Shown in pieces: positions 16,563 through 26,297 of a DNA stretch of 64,000 nucleotides. The stretch is from DASUPK01 sp046732465. Its GTDB lineage: Bacteria > Actinomycetota > Thermoleophilia > Solirubrobacterales > 70-9. The position numbers were made by a program, and so were the translations under genes. The notes under the pieces are model-generated. The model was not told where the DNA came from. It did not search any database and saw only the letters and a program-made list of their open reading frames with translations. Every line of letters begins with the position of its first letter. Position 1 is the stretch's first letter. The stretch covers positions 4,051 through 68,050 of the forward strand of contig JBKPND010000039.1 in assembly GCA_046732465.1 (NCBI GenBank), in the 5' to 3' direction.

Positions 16563-17339
16563 GTGCCTAAGGAGCGTTTTCGGCGCGCCTTGCGCGGCTA
16601 CGACCCGGAGGAGGTGGATGCGGCTATTGATGCGCGCGACGCGCGGCTGGCCCGCCTGGAGCGGGAGGCGCAGCGGCTCGCGGAGCGGGTGGTCGAGCGG
16701 GAGAGGAAGCTGCAGGAGGCCCTGAAGAAGCCGGTGGCGGCGGCCGCCGACACCAATCGGGTTGCGCTGTCCCGTGCCCTCGCATCAGTCGAGGAGATCT
16801 ACGGGCAGGCGCGCCGGCAGGCGACGCGGATGCGGATGAAGGCGCTGGATGACGCGGTGCAGATGGCGGAGCGGGTGACCGAGCTGACCACGCTGCGCGA
16901 CGAGCTGGGGGCGCGGATCGCGGAGCTCGCCGAGGTTGCGCGTGCTCGACTGGGGATCGAGGCGGAGGAGCCTCCCGCGCTCGAGCCGCCGCGCGCTGGG
17001 TGCCGCGGCCCGTCGAATGGCGCTGCCAGGCAGGCTGAGCAGATGTATGCCGGCAGGGTCGAGGTGGAGGTCGGACCGCTCAGCGACTTCGCGCAGCTGA
17101 CCGGGTTCGAGGACGCGGCCGCCGGCATTCGGGGCGCGTCGGAGATCCACGTGAAGCGGTTCTCGCGAGGGCGGGCGACCGTCTCGATGAATCTTGCCGA
17201 TCCGGTCGAGCTCCTCCGCGAGCTCGAGGAGCGGGCCCCGTTCGACTTCGTGGTCCGAGACATGCGCAGCGGCGGCCTGATCCTCGATGTGGACGAGGAC
17301 GGCCAGGACCGACAGGACCGCCAGGACCGCGCCGCGTAG
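16563..17339 (+). CDS. DivIVA-like coiled-coil protein with an unknown C-terminal domain
   Basis: This is a 258-residue cytoplasmic protein. Residues 1-25 (FRRALRGYDPEEVDAAIDAR) match the DivIVA/GpsB N-terminal signature of proteins that mark curved membrane or organise polar growth. Residues 25-130 form a charged coiled coil (ARLARLEREAQRLAERVVER). After a Pro-rich linker, residues 160-245 form a compact alpha/beta domain (VEVEVGPLSDFAQLTGFEDA) that I do not recognise in DivIVA proteins. The extreme C-terminus has three DRQ-type repeats encoded by CAGGACCG repeats. Tethering of the C-terminal domain at membranes is a guess. Confidence 0.7.
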   Translation: MPKERFRRALRGYDPEEVDAAIDARDARLARLEREAQRLAERVVERERKLQEALKKPVAAAADTNRVALSRALASVEEIYGQARRQATRMRMKALDDAVQMAERVTELTTLRDELGARIAELAEVARARLGIEAEEPPALEPPRAGCRGPSNGAARQAEQMYAGRVEVEVGPLSDFAQLTGFEDAAAGIRGASEIHVKRFSRGRATVSMNLADPVELLRELEERAPFDFVVRDMRSGGLILDVDEDGQDRQDRQDRAA

Positions 17340-17388
17340 CGCGTCCCGACCGCGCCAAGTCAGACTTTCGTGAGCTCCTGCGCGTCCC

Positions 17389-18138
17389 GTGTCAGGTCAG
17401 GGGCGCAAGTATCGCCAGGTGCTGACCACCAACGACAAGGGGAACATCGCCGAGGCCGCAATCACTCTCGAGGCGATCAAGCTCGGGATAGGGGTCTTGA
17501 AGCCGGTCAGGGAACACGGGAGATACGACCTGCTATTCGACCTCGGGACCAGGTTTGTCCGCGTTCAGTGCAAGTGGGGTGCGCTGGATCGGGCGGCGGG
17601 TGTCATCTGCGTTCGTGTCGGCGGATCGCGTCATACCCCGGCCGGATACGTCCGCAGCACCTACACGGGTGATGAGGTCGATGCGATTGCGGTGTATTGC
17701 GGCCAGCTCGAGGAGGTTTTCCTGGTGCCGATCGAGGCAGTCGAAGGAAGAAGCGCCATCCGCCTGAGAATCGATCCACCCAGGAACAGTCAGGAAGCCT
17801 GCATTAACCTTGCCAAGGAATACCGACTCGGGGCTATAGCTCAGTTGGGAGAGCGTCCGGCTGGCAGCCGGGAGGTCGTGGGTTCGAGTCCCACTAGCTC
17901 CACTCCTCAATCCGACCGCGAGATCGTCGTCGGTTCAAACGGCTTCCGCGATCGATTCGGATACTGCATCGAGCGGGCGCACGCCGGCGGGAGCATCTTG
18001 ATCACTCGCCACGGCCGTCGCTTTGCCCGCCTGGGCCCTCCAGATCCGCAGCTCGCCACCACAGATAACGCTGCGGTTGAAGAGCCAGCAGGGGACCAGG
18101 AGGGGCCTCCTCCCGGTATTGCTCGTACTTCTCCTTGA
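17389..18138 (+). CDS. PD-(D/E)XK endonuclease - tRNA-Ala read-through - Phd/YefM-like fusion
   Basis: This is an open frame of 249 residues with three parts. Residues 1-147 resemble the PD-(D/E)XK family of the group I intron endonuclease I-Ssp6803I, with Glu22 (GNIAE), Asp47 (RYDLLFD) and Gln60-x-Lys62 (VQCKW) in the expected order. Residues 148-171 are the translation of a complete tRNA-Ala gene (GAIAQLGERPAGS). Residues 178-218 resemble a Phd/YefM antitoxin (GSNGFRDRFGYCIERAHAGG, then ILITRHGRRFARL). The last 30 residues are Pro/Glu-rich and antisense to the PPOX gene. No toxin gene lies next to it. It could be a tRNA-targeting selfish nuclease; that role is inference. Confidence 0.7.
   Translation: MSGQGRKYRQVLTTNDKGNIAEAAITLEAIKLGIGVLKPVREHGRYDLLFDLGTRFVRVQCKWGALDRAAGVICVRVGGSRHTPAGYVRSTYTGDEVDAIAVYCGQLEEVFLVPIEAVEGRSAIRLRIDPPRNSQEACINLAKEYRLGAIAQLGERPAGSREVVGSSPTSSTPQSDREIVVGSNGFRDRFGYCIERAHAGGSILITRHGRRFARLGPPDPQLATTDNAAVEEPAGDQEGPPPGIARTSP
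17830..17902 (+). tRNA. tRNA-Ala (anticodon GGC)
   Basis: This is a complete 73-base cloverleaf. Acceptor GGGGCTA (17830-17836) pairs with TAGCTCC (17895-17901) and includes the G3-U70 pair that specifies alanine. The D arm is GCTC/GAGC. The anticodon stem TCCGG/CCGGG holds the loop CTGGCAG, with GGC at 17863-17865. The T arm is GTGGG/CCCAC with loop TTCGAGT. The discriminator is A and CCA is not encoded. The gene is uninterrupted, has no intron, and lies wholly inside an open protein-coding frame on the same strand. Confidence 0.98.
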
Positions 18139-18472
18139 GCGCTGCCAGCCCGCCCCCGCCAGCGGCGACGTCGAGGATTTCCACCCTCCCCAGCACCTGC
18201 ACCCAGGCCAGCTGGTCCCAGTCATCCGAGTACCGATCGACGGTCAGCGCCGCCCGCGCGTCCCGCCGCAGGAACCGCAACCGCGCCGGCTCCTCGGCTC
18301 GCTTCGGCTTCTGATCGATAGCGCTCCAGATCCGCCCCTCCGCAGCGGCAAAGGTCACCGGCAGCACGCGGGGAGCGCCCTCCTCATCCAGCAACCCCAG
18401 CCGCGCCACCCGTGCCGTCACCAGCAACTCGCTTGCCCACGCAACTAAATCGGTAGGTTCCGGGGCAGCCAC
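18002..18472 (-). CDS. PPOX-class F420/flavin-dependent oxidoreductase
   Basis: This is a 156-residue split-barrel protein of the pyridoxamine 5'-phosphate oxidase-like superfamily. ARVARLGLLDEEGAPRVLPV begins the barrel. SAIDQKPKR and ALTVDRYSDDWDQLAWVQV match the F420-type subgroup, where members reduce unsaturated bonds with F420H2 or bind flavin. The C-terminus ends near RYLWWRAA. GTG 18472 is selected because the family starts there and TACATT lies 7 bases upstream. Its 3' end overlaps the preceding convergent fusion frame by 137 bases. Confidence 0.85.
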   Translation of the reverse strand: MAAPEPTDLVAWASELLVTARVARLGLLDEEGAPRVLPVTFAAAEGRIWSAIDQKPKRAEEPARLRFLRRDARAALTVDRYSDDWDQLAWVQVLGRVEILDVAAGGGGLAALKEKYEQYREEAPPGPLLALQPQRYLWWRAADLEGPGGQSDGRGE

Positions 18473-18479
18473 AACGGGC

Positions 18480-18485
18480 AATGTA
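18480..18485 (-). promoter_or_regulatory. -10 element for a leaderless mRNA (PPOX gene)
   Basis: On the minus strand, TACATT is followed by 7 bases and GTG 18472. Confidence 0.5.
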
Positions 18486-18505
18486 GGTCGAACGAGAGGA
18501 GTGCA

Positions 18506-19372
18506 ATGGAGATCGGAATCGGACTTCCCAGCGTGGTGCCCGGCGCGACCCGGCCGCAACTGATCGATTGGGCACGCGACGCGGAGGACGCCGGCTTTTC
18601 CACCCTCGGCACGATCGACCGCATCGTCTTCCCGAACTACGAGCCCCTGATCGCCCTCTCCGCGGCGGCGGCAGTCACCGAACGCATCCGCCTGGCCACC
18701 GACGTGATGCTCGGCCCACTCCGCCAGAACGCGGCCTTGGTCGCGAAGCAGGTCCTCTCCCTCGACGCGCTGGCGGGCGGCGGCCGCGCCGTCCTCGGCA
18801 TCGGCCTCGGCGCTCGCGAGGACGACTACGAGATCAGCGGCGTGGACACCTCGACTCGCGGCGCCTGGCTCGACCGCGCCCTCGAGAAGATCCGGGCCAT
18901 CTGGGACGGCGAAGGCGACCTCGAGTCCATGGTCGGCCCTCGGCCGGTCGGCGACGGCCCGACCCTCCTCGTCGGGGGCTATGTCGAGACCTCGATCCGC
19001 CGGGCTGCCAAATTCGGCGACGGCTGGACGCAGGGCGGTTCCGGCCCGGACGCCTTCGCCGAGGACAAGAGGAAGCTGGACGAAGCGTGGAAGGAGGCCG
19101 GCCGCGAAGGCAGCCCCCGAACGATGGCCCTCGTCTACTTCTCCATGGGTCCAAACGCGGAGGAGAACGCCCAATCCTCCTTGGGCTCTTACTACGCCTG
19201 GCTCGGGGACGAGGCGGCGGAGGGGATAGTGGGCAGCGCCGCCAAGGACGCCGAGACCGTGCAGGGGTACATCTCGAACTTCGAGCAATACGGCTGCGAC
19301 GAGCTCATCTTCTTCCCCTCCTCCTCCAATCCGGATCAGGTCGGCCTCCTCGCAGAGGCCGCCGGCCTCTGA
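18506..19372 (+). CDS. LLM-class flavin-dependent oxidoreductase
   Basis: This is a 288-residue luciferase-like TIM-barrel protein that uses FMN or F420. It begins MEIGIGLPSVVPGATRPQ. It has GFSTLGTIDRIVFPNYEPL, IRLATDVMLGPLRQNAAL and GGGRAVLGIGLGAREDDYE, the standard order for the F420-dependent LLM group. The substrate is not readable. A GAGAGGAG sequence precedes the ATG. The gene is divergent from the PPOX gene (33-base gap), so both may serve one F420-linked function. Confidence 0.9.
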   Translation: MEIGIGLPSVVPGATRPQLIDWARDAEDAGFSTLGTIDRIVFPNYEPLIALSAAAAVTERIRLATDVMLGPLRQNAALVAKQVLSLDALAGGGRAVLGIGLGAREDDYEISGVDTSTRGAWLDRALEKIRAIWDGEGDLESMVGPRPVGDGPTLLVGGYVETSIRRAAKFGDGWTQGGSGPDAFAEDKRKLDEAWKEAGREGSPRTMALVYFSMGPNAEENAQSSLGSYYAWLGDEAAEGIVGSAAKDAETVQGYISNFEQYGCDELIFFPSSSNPDQVGLLAEAAGL

Positions 19373-19530
19373 TCTGCAAACGACCGCTCACGCCGCAGTT
19401 AGTTTCGTTAGCAAACGCTTGAGCCTGGGTATGGGGCAAATTGAGAACCTCACTACGTAGCCGCCCGCCGAACCGCGGCGCTGCACAAGTGAGCGTTTGG
19501 CCGGTTCGGCCGGCGTGAGGAAGGAGAAAT

Positions 19531-20157
19531 ATGGAAGCCTCGAGGTCAGGAGCATCGTGGGTTCCTGCCGATCCGGGGCCCCTTGGGCTGGCCGGATTCG
19601 CCATGACCACGTTCGTTCTCAGCATGTTCAATGCAGATCTCGTAAACAAGGGCGGTGAGCCCGTAGTCCTGGGGCTTGCTCTTGCCTACGGAGGCGTTGC
19701 CCAGCTATTGGCCGGGATGTGGGAGTTCCGCACCGGAAACACCTTCGGTGCGGTGGCTTTCTCATCCTTCGGCGCCTTCTGGATCTCGTTCTGGGCGCTG
19801 GTGACGTTCTTCGAGGACTCGATTCCGCCGGAAGCGCTCGGAGCCTCGGTCGGTCTCTATCTGTGGGCCTGGGCGATCTTCACGGCGTACATGTTCGTCG
19901 CGTCGCTTAGGACTACCGGGGCTGTCGCCCTCGTGTTCTTCCTGCTGACGGTCACGTTCATCTTGCTGGGCGCCGGCAACTCCGGCGACCACACCAACGT
20001 GATCAAGTGGGGCGGCTATCTCGGCCTCGCCACGGCGGCAGCGGCCTGGTACGCGTCGTTCGCCGCCGTCGTCAACTCGACATTCGGCCGGACCGTGGCC
20101 CCTGTCATGCCACTGCAACGGCCGAGAGGACGGGAGGTGGACCCCGCCGGACGCTAG
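19531..20157 (+). CDS. satP: Acetate/succinate transporter, GPR1/FUN34/SatP family
   Basis: This is a 208-residue inner-membrane protein with six hydrophobic helices. The N-terminal PGPLGLAGFAMTTFVLSM is the family's NPxPLGL-type motif, and GMWEFRTGNTFGAVAFSSFG lines the channel in characterised members. SatP homologues take up acetate and short monocarboxylates. acs lies 109 bases downstream on the same strand, so import and activation of acetate are probably one unit. AAGGAG precedes the ATG. Confidence 0.9.
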   Translation: MEASRSGASWVPADPGPLGLAGFAMTTFVLSMFNADLVNKGGEPVVLGLALAYGGVAQLLAGMWEFRTGNTFGAVAFSSFGAFWISFWALVTFFEDSIPPEALGASVGLYLWAWAIFTAYMFVASLRTTGAVALVFFLLTVTFILLGAGNSGDHTNVIKWGGYLGLATAAAAWYASFAAVVNSTFGRTVAPVMPLQRPRGREVDPAGR

Positions 20158-20178
20158 AACGCGTAGCTGAGGCTGGAG

Positions 20179-20203
20179 GCGACGCCGCGAGTCGCGGCGT
20201 CGC
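20179..20203 (+). other. Perfect 11-bp hairpin between satP and acs
   Basis: GCGACGCCGCG and CGCGGCGTCGC pair around the loop AGT, 22 bases after the satP stop. It could attenuate or protect the mRNA ends between the two genes. Confidence 0.55.
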
Positions 20204-20266
20204 CGCTCCGGCCGCCCCGCAGACACGCAGGAGTAATTTCAAGCAACAAGACTTACAGGAGGAGAA

Positions 20267-22252
<1,986 letters not shown>

Positions 22253-22254
22253 GC

Positions 22255-22285
22255 GGCCGCCGCGCGTCGGGGACACGCGGCGGCC
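22255..22285. terminator. Hairpin between convergent acs and the MMPL gene
   Basis: GGCCGCCGCG pairs perfectly with CGCGGCGGCC across 11 bases. It lies between two convergent stops and could end both transcripts. Confidence 0.6.
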
Positions 22286-22295
22286 TCAGGCCTTC

Positions 22296-24518
22296 TCAGC
22301 CGGCCTCGTCAAACGCAGGCTTCGCGGCGCCCACGCCTCGCTCGACCGTCTCGCCGTCGATCGCCAGGTGCGGCAGGCGCCGGTCCAGCCAATCCGGCAG
22401 CTTCCACGTCGCCCGGCCGAGCAGCTGGAGCACCGCCGGCAGTAGCAGGCTGCGAACCACGAACGCGTCGAGGAAGACGCCGGCCGCGAGGCTGATCCCG
22501 AACAGCTTCAGCACGCGGTCGTCTCCCAGCGCGAAGCTGAGGAAGACGCAGACCATGATCGCCGCAGCGGCGGTGATCACTCGCCCGGTAGTGGCAACGC
22601 CGCCGACAACCGCACCCGACGAGTCCCCGCTCCGCGCCCATTCCTCTCGGATCCTGGAGACCAGGAATACCTCGTAGTCCATCGAGAGGCCGAACACGAT
22701 CGCGAACAGGAACACCGGAATGAAGGCGTCGATCGGCCCGCCGGTCACGCCGAGCAGCGATCCGAACCAGCCCCACTGGAAGATCGCCACGACGACTCCG
22801 AGAGAGGCCGCGAAGGAGAGCAGGTTCATCACCGCCGCCTGCACCGGGATCACGACGGAGCGGAACACCACCATCAGCAGCAGCGCTGCGAGCAGCACCA
22901 CGACCGCGATGAACAACGGCAGCTTCGAGGACAGCGTCTTCACGAAGTCCACCTGGTTGGCCGTCGGCCCGCCGACGAGCACGGTCGACGAGGTGCTCCG
23001 CTCGACGCCGGGGAGGACGTCGTCACGCAGGTGGTTGACCAGGTCGGTCGTCGCCTGGTCCTGCGGGGCCGCATCGGAGTAGGCGGAGAAGACCGCGGTG
23101 CGCCCGTCGGCGTTCGTGCGGGCGGGCGAGACCGATGCCACTCCCGGCGCTCCCTTGATCGCGTCCACGACCTGATTGAGCCCGTCGCGGTCAGAGCCGT
23201 TCGGCAGCTCAGCGACGATCTGGAGCGGCCCGTTGAAGCCGGCCCCGAATCCGTCGGCCAGGAGGTCATAAGCCTTGCGGGTAGTGGTGCTCGGGGCGTT
23301 GTTGCCTGCATCGCTCGAGCCGACCTGCAGCCCGAACACCGGAGTGATCAGAACGGCCATGATCGCGATCCCCGCGATCGCGGCGGGCCACGGATGCCGC
23401 TGCACGATCTCCCCCCACCGGGGCCAGAAGCCACCCCGTCCATCCGGCCGTGAAGGCTGTCGCCGCTGGCGCCGAGACGGTCGCCCGACCCGGTGTCCGA
23501 GCCACGAGAGCAGGGCGGGGAGGAGGGTGAGCGCGGCCACCATGGTCATCAGGACGGCCAGCGAGGCGGCTATCGCCATCCCGTTCAGGAAGCTCAGCCC
23601 GAGCGCGAACATGCCGAGCAGAGCGATGATCACCGTGACGCCCGCGAACACCACGGCCCTTCCGGCCGTGTCCATCGCCGCCGCTATCGAGCCCTCCAGA
23701 CCCGCACCCGCCCGGTAGTTCTCGCGGAAGCGGGTGACGATGAAGAGCGCGTAGTCGATCCCGACGCCCAGGCCGATCATCACGGCCAGTTCAGTCGAGA
23801 CATCGGGCATGTTGATCAGGTGCGAGACGACCGTGATCAGACCGACGCCGGTACCGAGGCCCAGCAGGGCCGTTGCGATCGGCAGGCCCATCGCCACCAG
23901 TGATCCGAAAGTGATCAAGAGGATGACCACGGCGGCCAGCAGTCCGACGGCCGTCGCGGTTCCCAGCGCCTGCTGCTCCGCCTGTTGGATTGCCTGCCCA
24001 CCGAGCTCGACTTCGACGTCCGGCGAGTCCGCGGACTTCGCGACGTCGATCACCCGCTGGGCGTCGACCTTGCTGACGTCGAAGCCGCGCTGGTCGAAGT
24101 TGACGGCCGCAAAGGCGATCCGGCCGTCCGCCGAGACCTGCTGCGCTCCGGCGCCGGAGTAGGGGCTGACAACACCCGATACGTGGGGAAGGTCGGCGAC
24201 CCGAGCGAGCATCGGCTGGATCTGCGACCGCACGGACGGGTCCGTGACCTTCCCGCTCTCCACCTTGAACACGATCTGGTCGGTGTCGCCCGCCTGAGCG
24301 GGGAAGCTGGTCTTGAGGAGGTCGGTCGCCCGCTGGGACTCGGTGTTCCCGCTCGAGAAATCGCTGGCATACCTCGTCCCGACCGCGCTCGAGACACCGA
24401 TCACGGCGATGAGGGCGACCACCCAGGCGGCCACCACGGTTTTGCGGTGACCAGCGCACCAACGGGCGATTCGGGCGAGCAGTCCGCGGTGCTCGGGTTC
24501 TGTCTGGGGGGCGCTCAT
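22296..24518 (-). CDS. MMPL/RND-superfamily transporter
   Basis: This is a 740-residue membrane protein with the doubled RND plan. One helix is followed by a large extracytoplasmic domain, then five to six helices, and this is repeated. Signatures include IGLGVGIDYALFIVTRFRE in the first half and FGLSMDYEVFLVSRIREEW in the second, the typical MMPL proton-relay segments. Members export lipids or drugs. The divergent MarR gene and its operator suggest regulation by a small toxic or hydrophobic compound. GAGGAGG precedes the ATG. Confidence 0.92.
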   Translation of the reverse strand: MSAPQTEPEHRGLLARIARWCAGHRKTVVAAWVVALIAVIGVSSAVGTRYASDFSSGNTESQRATDLLKTSFPAQAGDTDQIVFKVESGKVTDPSVRSQIQPMLARVADLPHVSGVVSPYSGAGAQQVSADGRIAFAAVNFDQRGFDVSKVDAQRVIDVAKSADSPDVEVELGGQAIQQAEQQALGTATAVGLLAAVVILLITFGSLVAMGLPIATALLGLGTGVGLITVVSHLINMPDVSTELAVMIGLGVGIDYALFIVTRFRENYRAGAGLEGSIAAAMDTAGRAVVFAGVTVIIALLGMFALGLSFLNGMAIAASLAVLMTMVAALTLLPALLSWLGHRVGRPSRRQRRQPSRPDGRGGFWPRWGEIVQRHPWPAAIAGIAIMAVLITPVFGLQVGSSDAGNNAPSTTTRKAYDLLADGFGAGFNGPLQIVAELPNGSDRDGLNQVVDAIKGAPGVASVSPARTNADGRTAVFSAYSDAAPQDQATTDLVNHLRDDVLPGVERSTSSTVLVGGPTANQVDFVKTLSSKLPLFIAVVVLLAALLLMVVFRSVVIPVQAAVMNLLSFAASLGVVVAIFQWGWFGSLLGVTGGPIDAFIPVFLFAIVFGLSMDYEVFLVSRIREEWARSGDSSGAVVGGVATTGRVITAAAAIMVCVFLSFALGDDRVLKLFGISLAAGVFLDAFVVRSLLLPAVLQLLGRATWKLPDWLDRRLPHLAIDGETVERGVGAAKPAFDEAG

Positions 24519-24592
24519 CCAGTGGCCTCCTCGGGTCGCGATATAGTGAGATTTACAACTAGCTTGAATCTGTACTTGTTTGAAATCACGAT

Positions 24593-24609
24593 AGCTTGAA
24601 GATCAAGCT
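24593..24609. promoter_or_regulatory. Probable MarR operator
   Basis: The perfect inverted repeat AGCTTGA-AGA-TCAAGCT lies in the 109-base AT-rich gap between the MMPL and MarR genes. A second AGCTTGA half-site is at 24561-24567. Position and symmetry fit a MarR dimer site controlling both genes. Confidence 0.65.
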
Positions 24610-24627
24610 TTATAGCATAAGGGAGAG

Positions 24628-25128
24628 ATGACCGCAAAGACGGAGACCAAGAAGGCCGAGAGATCCGCCTCGAACGAGGCGACCGAGTTGCTCGTCCTGC
24701 TCTCCGGGATCATCATCGGCTTGAAGAGGCGCCCGTCCCACGGCGCGCCCAAGCACGATCACCTGCGCGAGGCCTTCGAGAAGTCGGAGCTTGGCGAGCG
24801 GCATGTCGCGCCCCTGATGACGCTGGTCATCAGCGGCCCAGCAAGCGTCAGCGAGCTCGCCGATCGAATCGGGCTGACGCCGGCTACCACCAGCCTCCTC
24901 GTCGGCGAGCTCAGCCGCGCCGGCTTCGTCCAGCGGCGCGAGGACGAGGCGGACCGGCGACGCACGATCGTCAGCATCGATCCGTCCATCGAGGAGGACG
25001 TGCACCCGCTGCTCCAGCAGAGCCTCGAGCCCCTCGTCAGAGGCCTCGAGCGGATGTCAGCCGGCCAGCGAACTCAATTCCTGAATGGCCTCCGGATCCT
25101 CAACGAGGAGATGGGCGGCTCAGGCTAG
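24628..25128 (+). CDS. MarR-family transcriptional regulator
   Basis: This is a 166-residue winged-helix repressor. The core matches MarR: LMTLVISGPASVSELADRIG, then the recognition helix LTPATTSLLVGELSRAGFVQ and the wing RREDEADRRRTIVSI. It is transcribed away from the MMPL transporter. The shared palindrome just before its start suggests that it represses itself and the exporter until a ligand binds. AGGGAG precedes the ATG. Confidence 0.92.
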   Translation: MTAKTETKKAERSASNEATELLVLLSGIIIGLKRRPSHGAPKHDHLREAFEKSELGERHVAPLMTLVISGPASVSELADRIGLTPATTSLLVGELSRAGFVQRREDEADRRRTIVSIDPSIEEDVHPLLQQSLEPLVRGLERMSAGQRTQFLNGLRILNEEMGGSG

Positions 25129-25158
25129 CGTCCTGGGTAGACGGCTTCGCCATTAGAC

Positions 25159-25190
25159 GGGTTGCTCCTCGGCTGCGCCTCGGAGCACCC
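25159..25190. terminator. Hairpin between convergent marR and a hypothetical gene
   Basis: GGGTTGCTCC can pair with GGAGCACCC with one bulged base. It lies just past the MarR stop and abuts the end of the opposing gene. Confidence 0.5.
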
Positions 25191-25192
25191 TC

Positions 25193-25660
25193 TCACCAAC
25201 CGCCGTTCTCCAGGTACGCCCGCGCGCGCTCCAGGCCCTCCGGCGGGAGTCCGCCGCTCTCGACCTGTGACTCGAGGTAGCCGAGCATCACCTTGGGGTC
25301 ATTTCCCCCGGGGATGTTCGGGAACTGCATCGGCGGCAGCTCCGGCGCGGGCTCATCCCAGAACACCGGTCGCGGGTTGTTGCTCAGCGAGTTCCCGGCG
25401 CTCCCCGACCCGACGACGACGCGCTGTCCGATGCGTGGCTCGACTCCTTCGGGAATGACCGTCTTGATGTCGTCGTGCTTGGGCCCCTGCCAGGGCGTTT
25501 CGTCGCCTGTGAAGTAGTTCACGGAGACGATGGCCCTGCCGCCGCCCTTGTCCTCGATCCCGGTGATCTCGGCGGGAAACTTCTTGTCCCAGGGCCGCTG
25601 GTGGCCTTTGTACTGCGGCGCCGTGACGGTCTTCTCGAGGAACTTCCCGATCAGCCCCAT
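25193..25660 (-). CDS. Hypothetical soluble protein
   Basis: This is a 155-residue protein that I do not recognise. It begins MGLIGKFLEKTVTAPQYKGH. The N-terminal half has short strands (AEITGIEDKGGGRAIVSVNY) like a small beta barrel. The middle is Pro-rich (EPAPELPPMQFPNIPGG) and the end is helical, with GLPPEGLERARAYLENGG resembling a short adaptor motif. It has no signal peptide or membrane helix. It overlaps the upstream gene by 10 bases. TAGGAT also lies 6 bases before its ATG, so it may have its own leaderless transcript. Confidence 0.6.
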   Translation of the reverse strand: MGLIGKFLEKTVTAPQYKGHQRPWDKKFPAEITGIEDKGGGRAIVSVNYFTGDETPWQGPKHDDIKTVIPEGVEPRIGQRVVVGSGSAGNSLSNNPRPVFWDEPAPELPPMQFPNIPGGNDPKVMLGYLESQVESGGLPPEGLERARAYLENGGW

Positions 25661-26295
25661 GCGGCCATCCTAAGAGCGGGTCGGACGCCCTTCGGGAACT
25701 CCGCCCGTAGGCGCCAGGTCGCGCCGGAGAAATTTCGATTCGCGACCGTCGCGAACCCATACTCGTCCTCGCGCAGCGCCAGCAGCAGATGTGCCACGCG
25801 GTCGGCGCCCGGAAGGTCGTCGGCCTCGCCGACGCGCACGCAGAAGCAATGGACCCGGTGTCCCCCGGGTCGCACCAGGATCGCGCCCTCCTGACCGACG
25901 AGCCAAGCCCCCAGCCGGCCGCGCTCGAGAGCCAGGCCGGTCCGGTCCAGCAGATTCCGAGAGTCGTGTCCGACCAGATCGCCGAGCAGGCCGAGCGCGC
26001 GCCGCTCGGACTCGTCCTTCGCGGTCCCGAGCGGCTTCACCCCTCGGGCGCCACGCCGCGCCTGCAGATGAAGCACGGCGATCCCGTGGCCCAGGAAGAT
26101 CGCGGCGACGGGAGCGGCCAAGGGCTCGATCCAGATCAGCAGCCCCGCCGGCAACCCGAACGTGACGACGACCCCGACGCTCCACAGCGTCCAGATCCGC
26201 CCTTCGCGTGAGAGGCTGCGCTCACTCGCTCGGCGCCGCCACGGCATCGCGGCGGCTTCCGCGAGCACATTCGGCGTCGCGGACGCCGCCTCCAT
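25651..26295 (-). CDS. Hypothetical membrane protein with a cytoplasmic domain
   Basis: This is a 214-residue protein of unknown function. Two hydrophobic segments lie at about residues 36-75 (WSVGVVVTFGLPAGLLIWI and PVAAIFLGHGIAVLHL). They are followed by a basic soluble domain with LGLLGDLVGHDSRNLLDRTG and ILVRPGGHRVHCFCVRVGEA. The layout resembles nuclease-related (NERD-like) membrane proteins, but no catalytic motif is clear. It is followed by an overlapping gene and preceded, after 2 bases, by a 74-residue gene, so the three are likely one operon. Confidence 0.6.
   Translation of the reverse strand: MEAASATPNVLAEAAAMPWRRRASERSLSREGRIWTLWSVGVVVTFGLPAGLLIWIEPLAAPVAAIFLGHGIAVLHLQARRGARGVKPLGTAKDESERRALGLLGDLVGHDSRNLLDRTGLALERGRLGAWLVGQEGAILVRPGGHRVHCFCVRVGEADDLPGADRVAHLLLALREDEYGFATVANRNFSGATWRLRAEFPKGVRPALRMAAWG
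25667..25672 (-). promoter_or_regulatory. -10 element for a possible leaderless mRNA (155-residue protein)
   Basis: On the minus strand, TAGGAT is followed by 6 bases and ATG 25660. It lies inside the end of the upstream gene. Confidence 0.35.
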
Positions 26296-26297
26296 GT

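Noticed and set aside
17830..17902. Group I intron in the tRNA-Ala gene
   Set aside because: The tRNA is uninterrupted from acceptor to discriminator and the nearby frame is a nuclease lacking intron core sequences.
25651..26295. NERD-type nuclease
   Set aside because: The membrane-plus-domain layout is similar, but the needed catalytic residues could not be placed.
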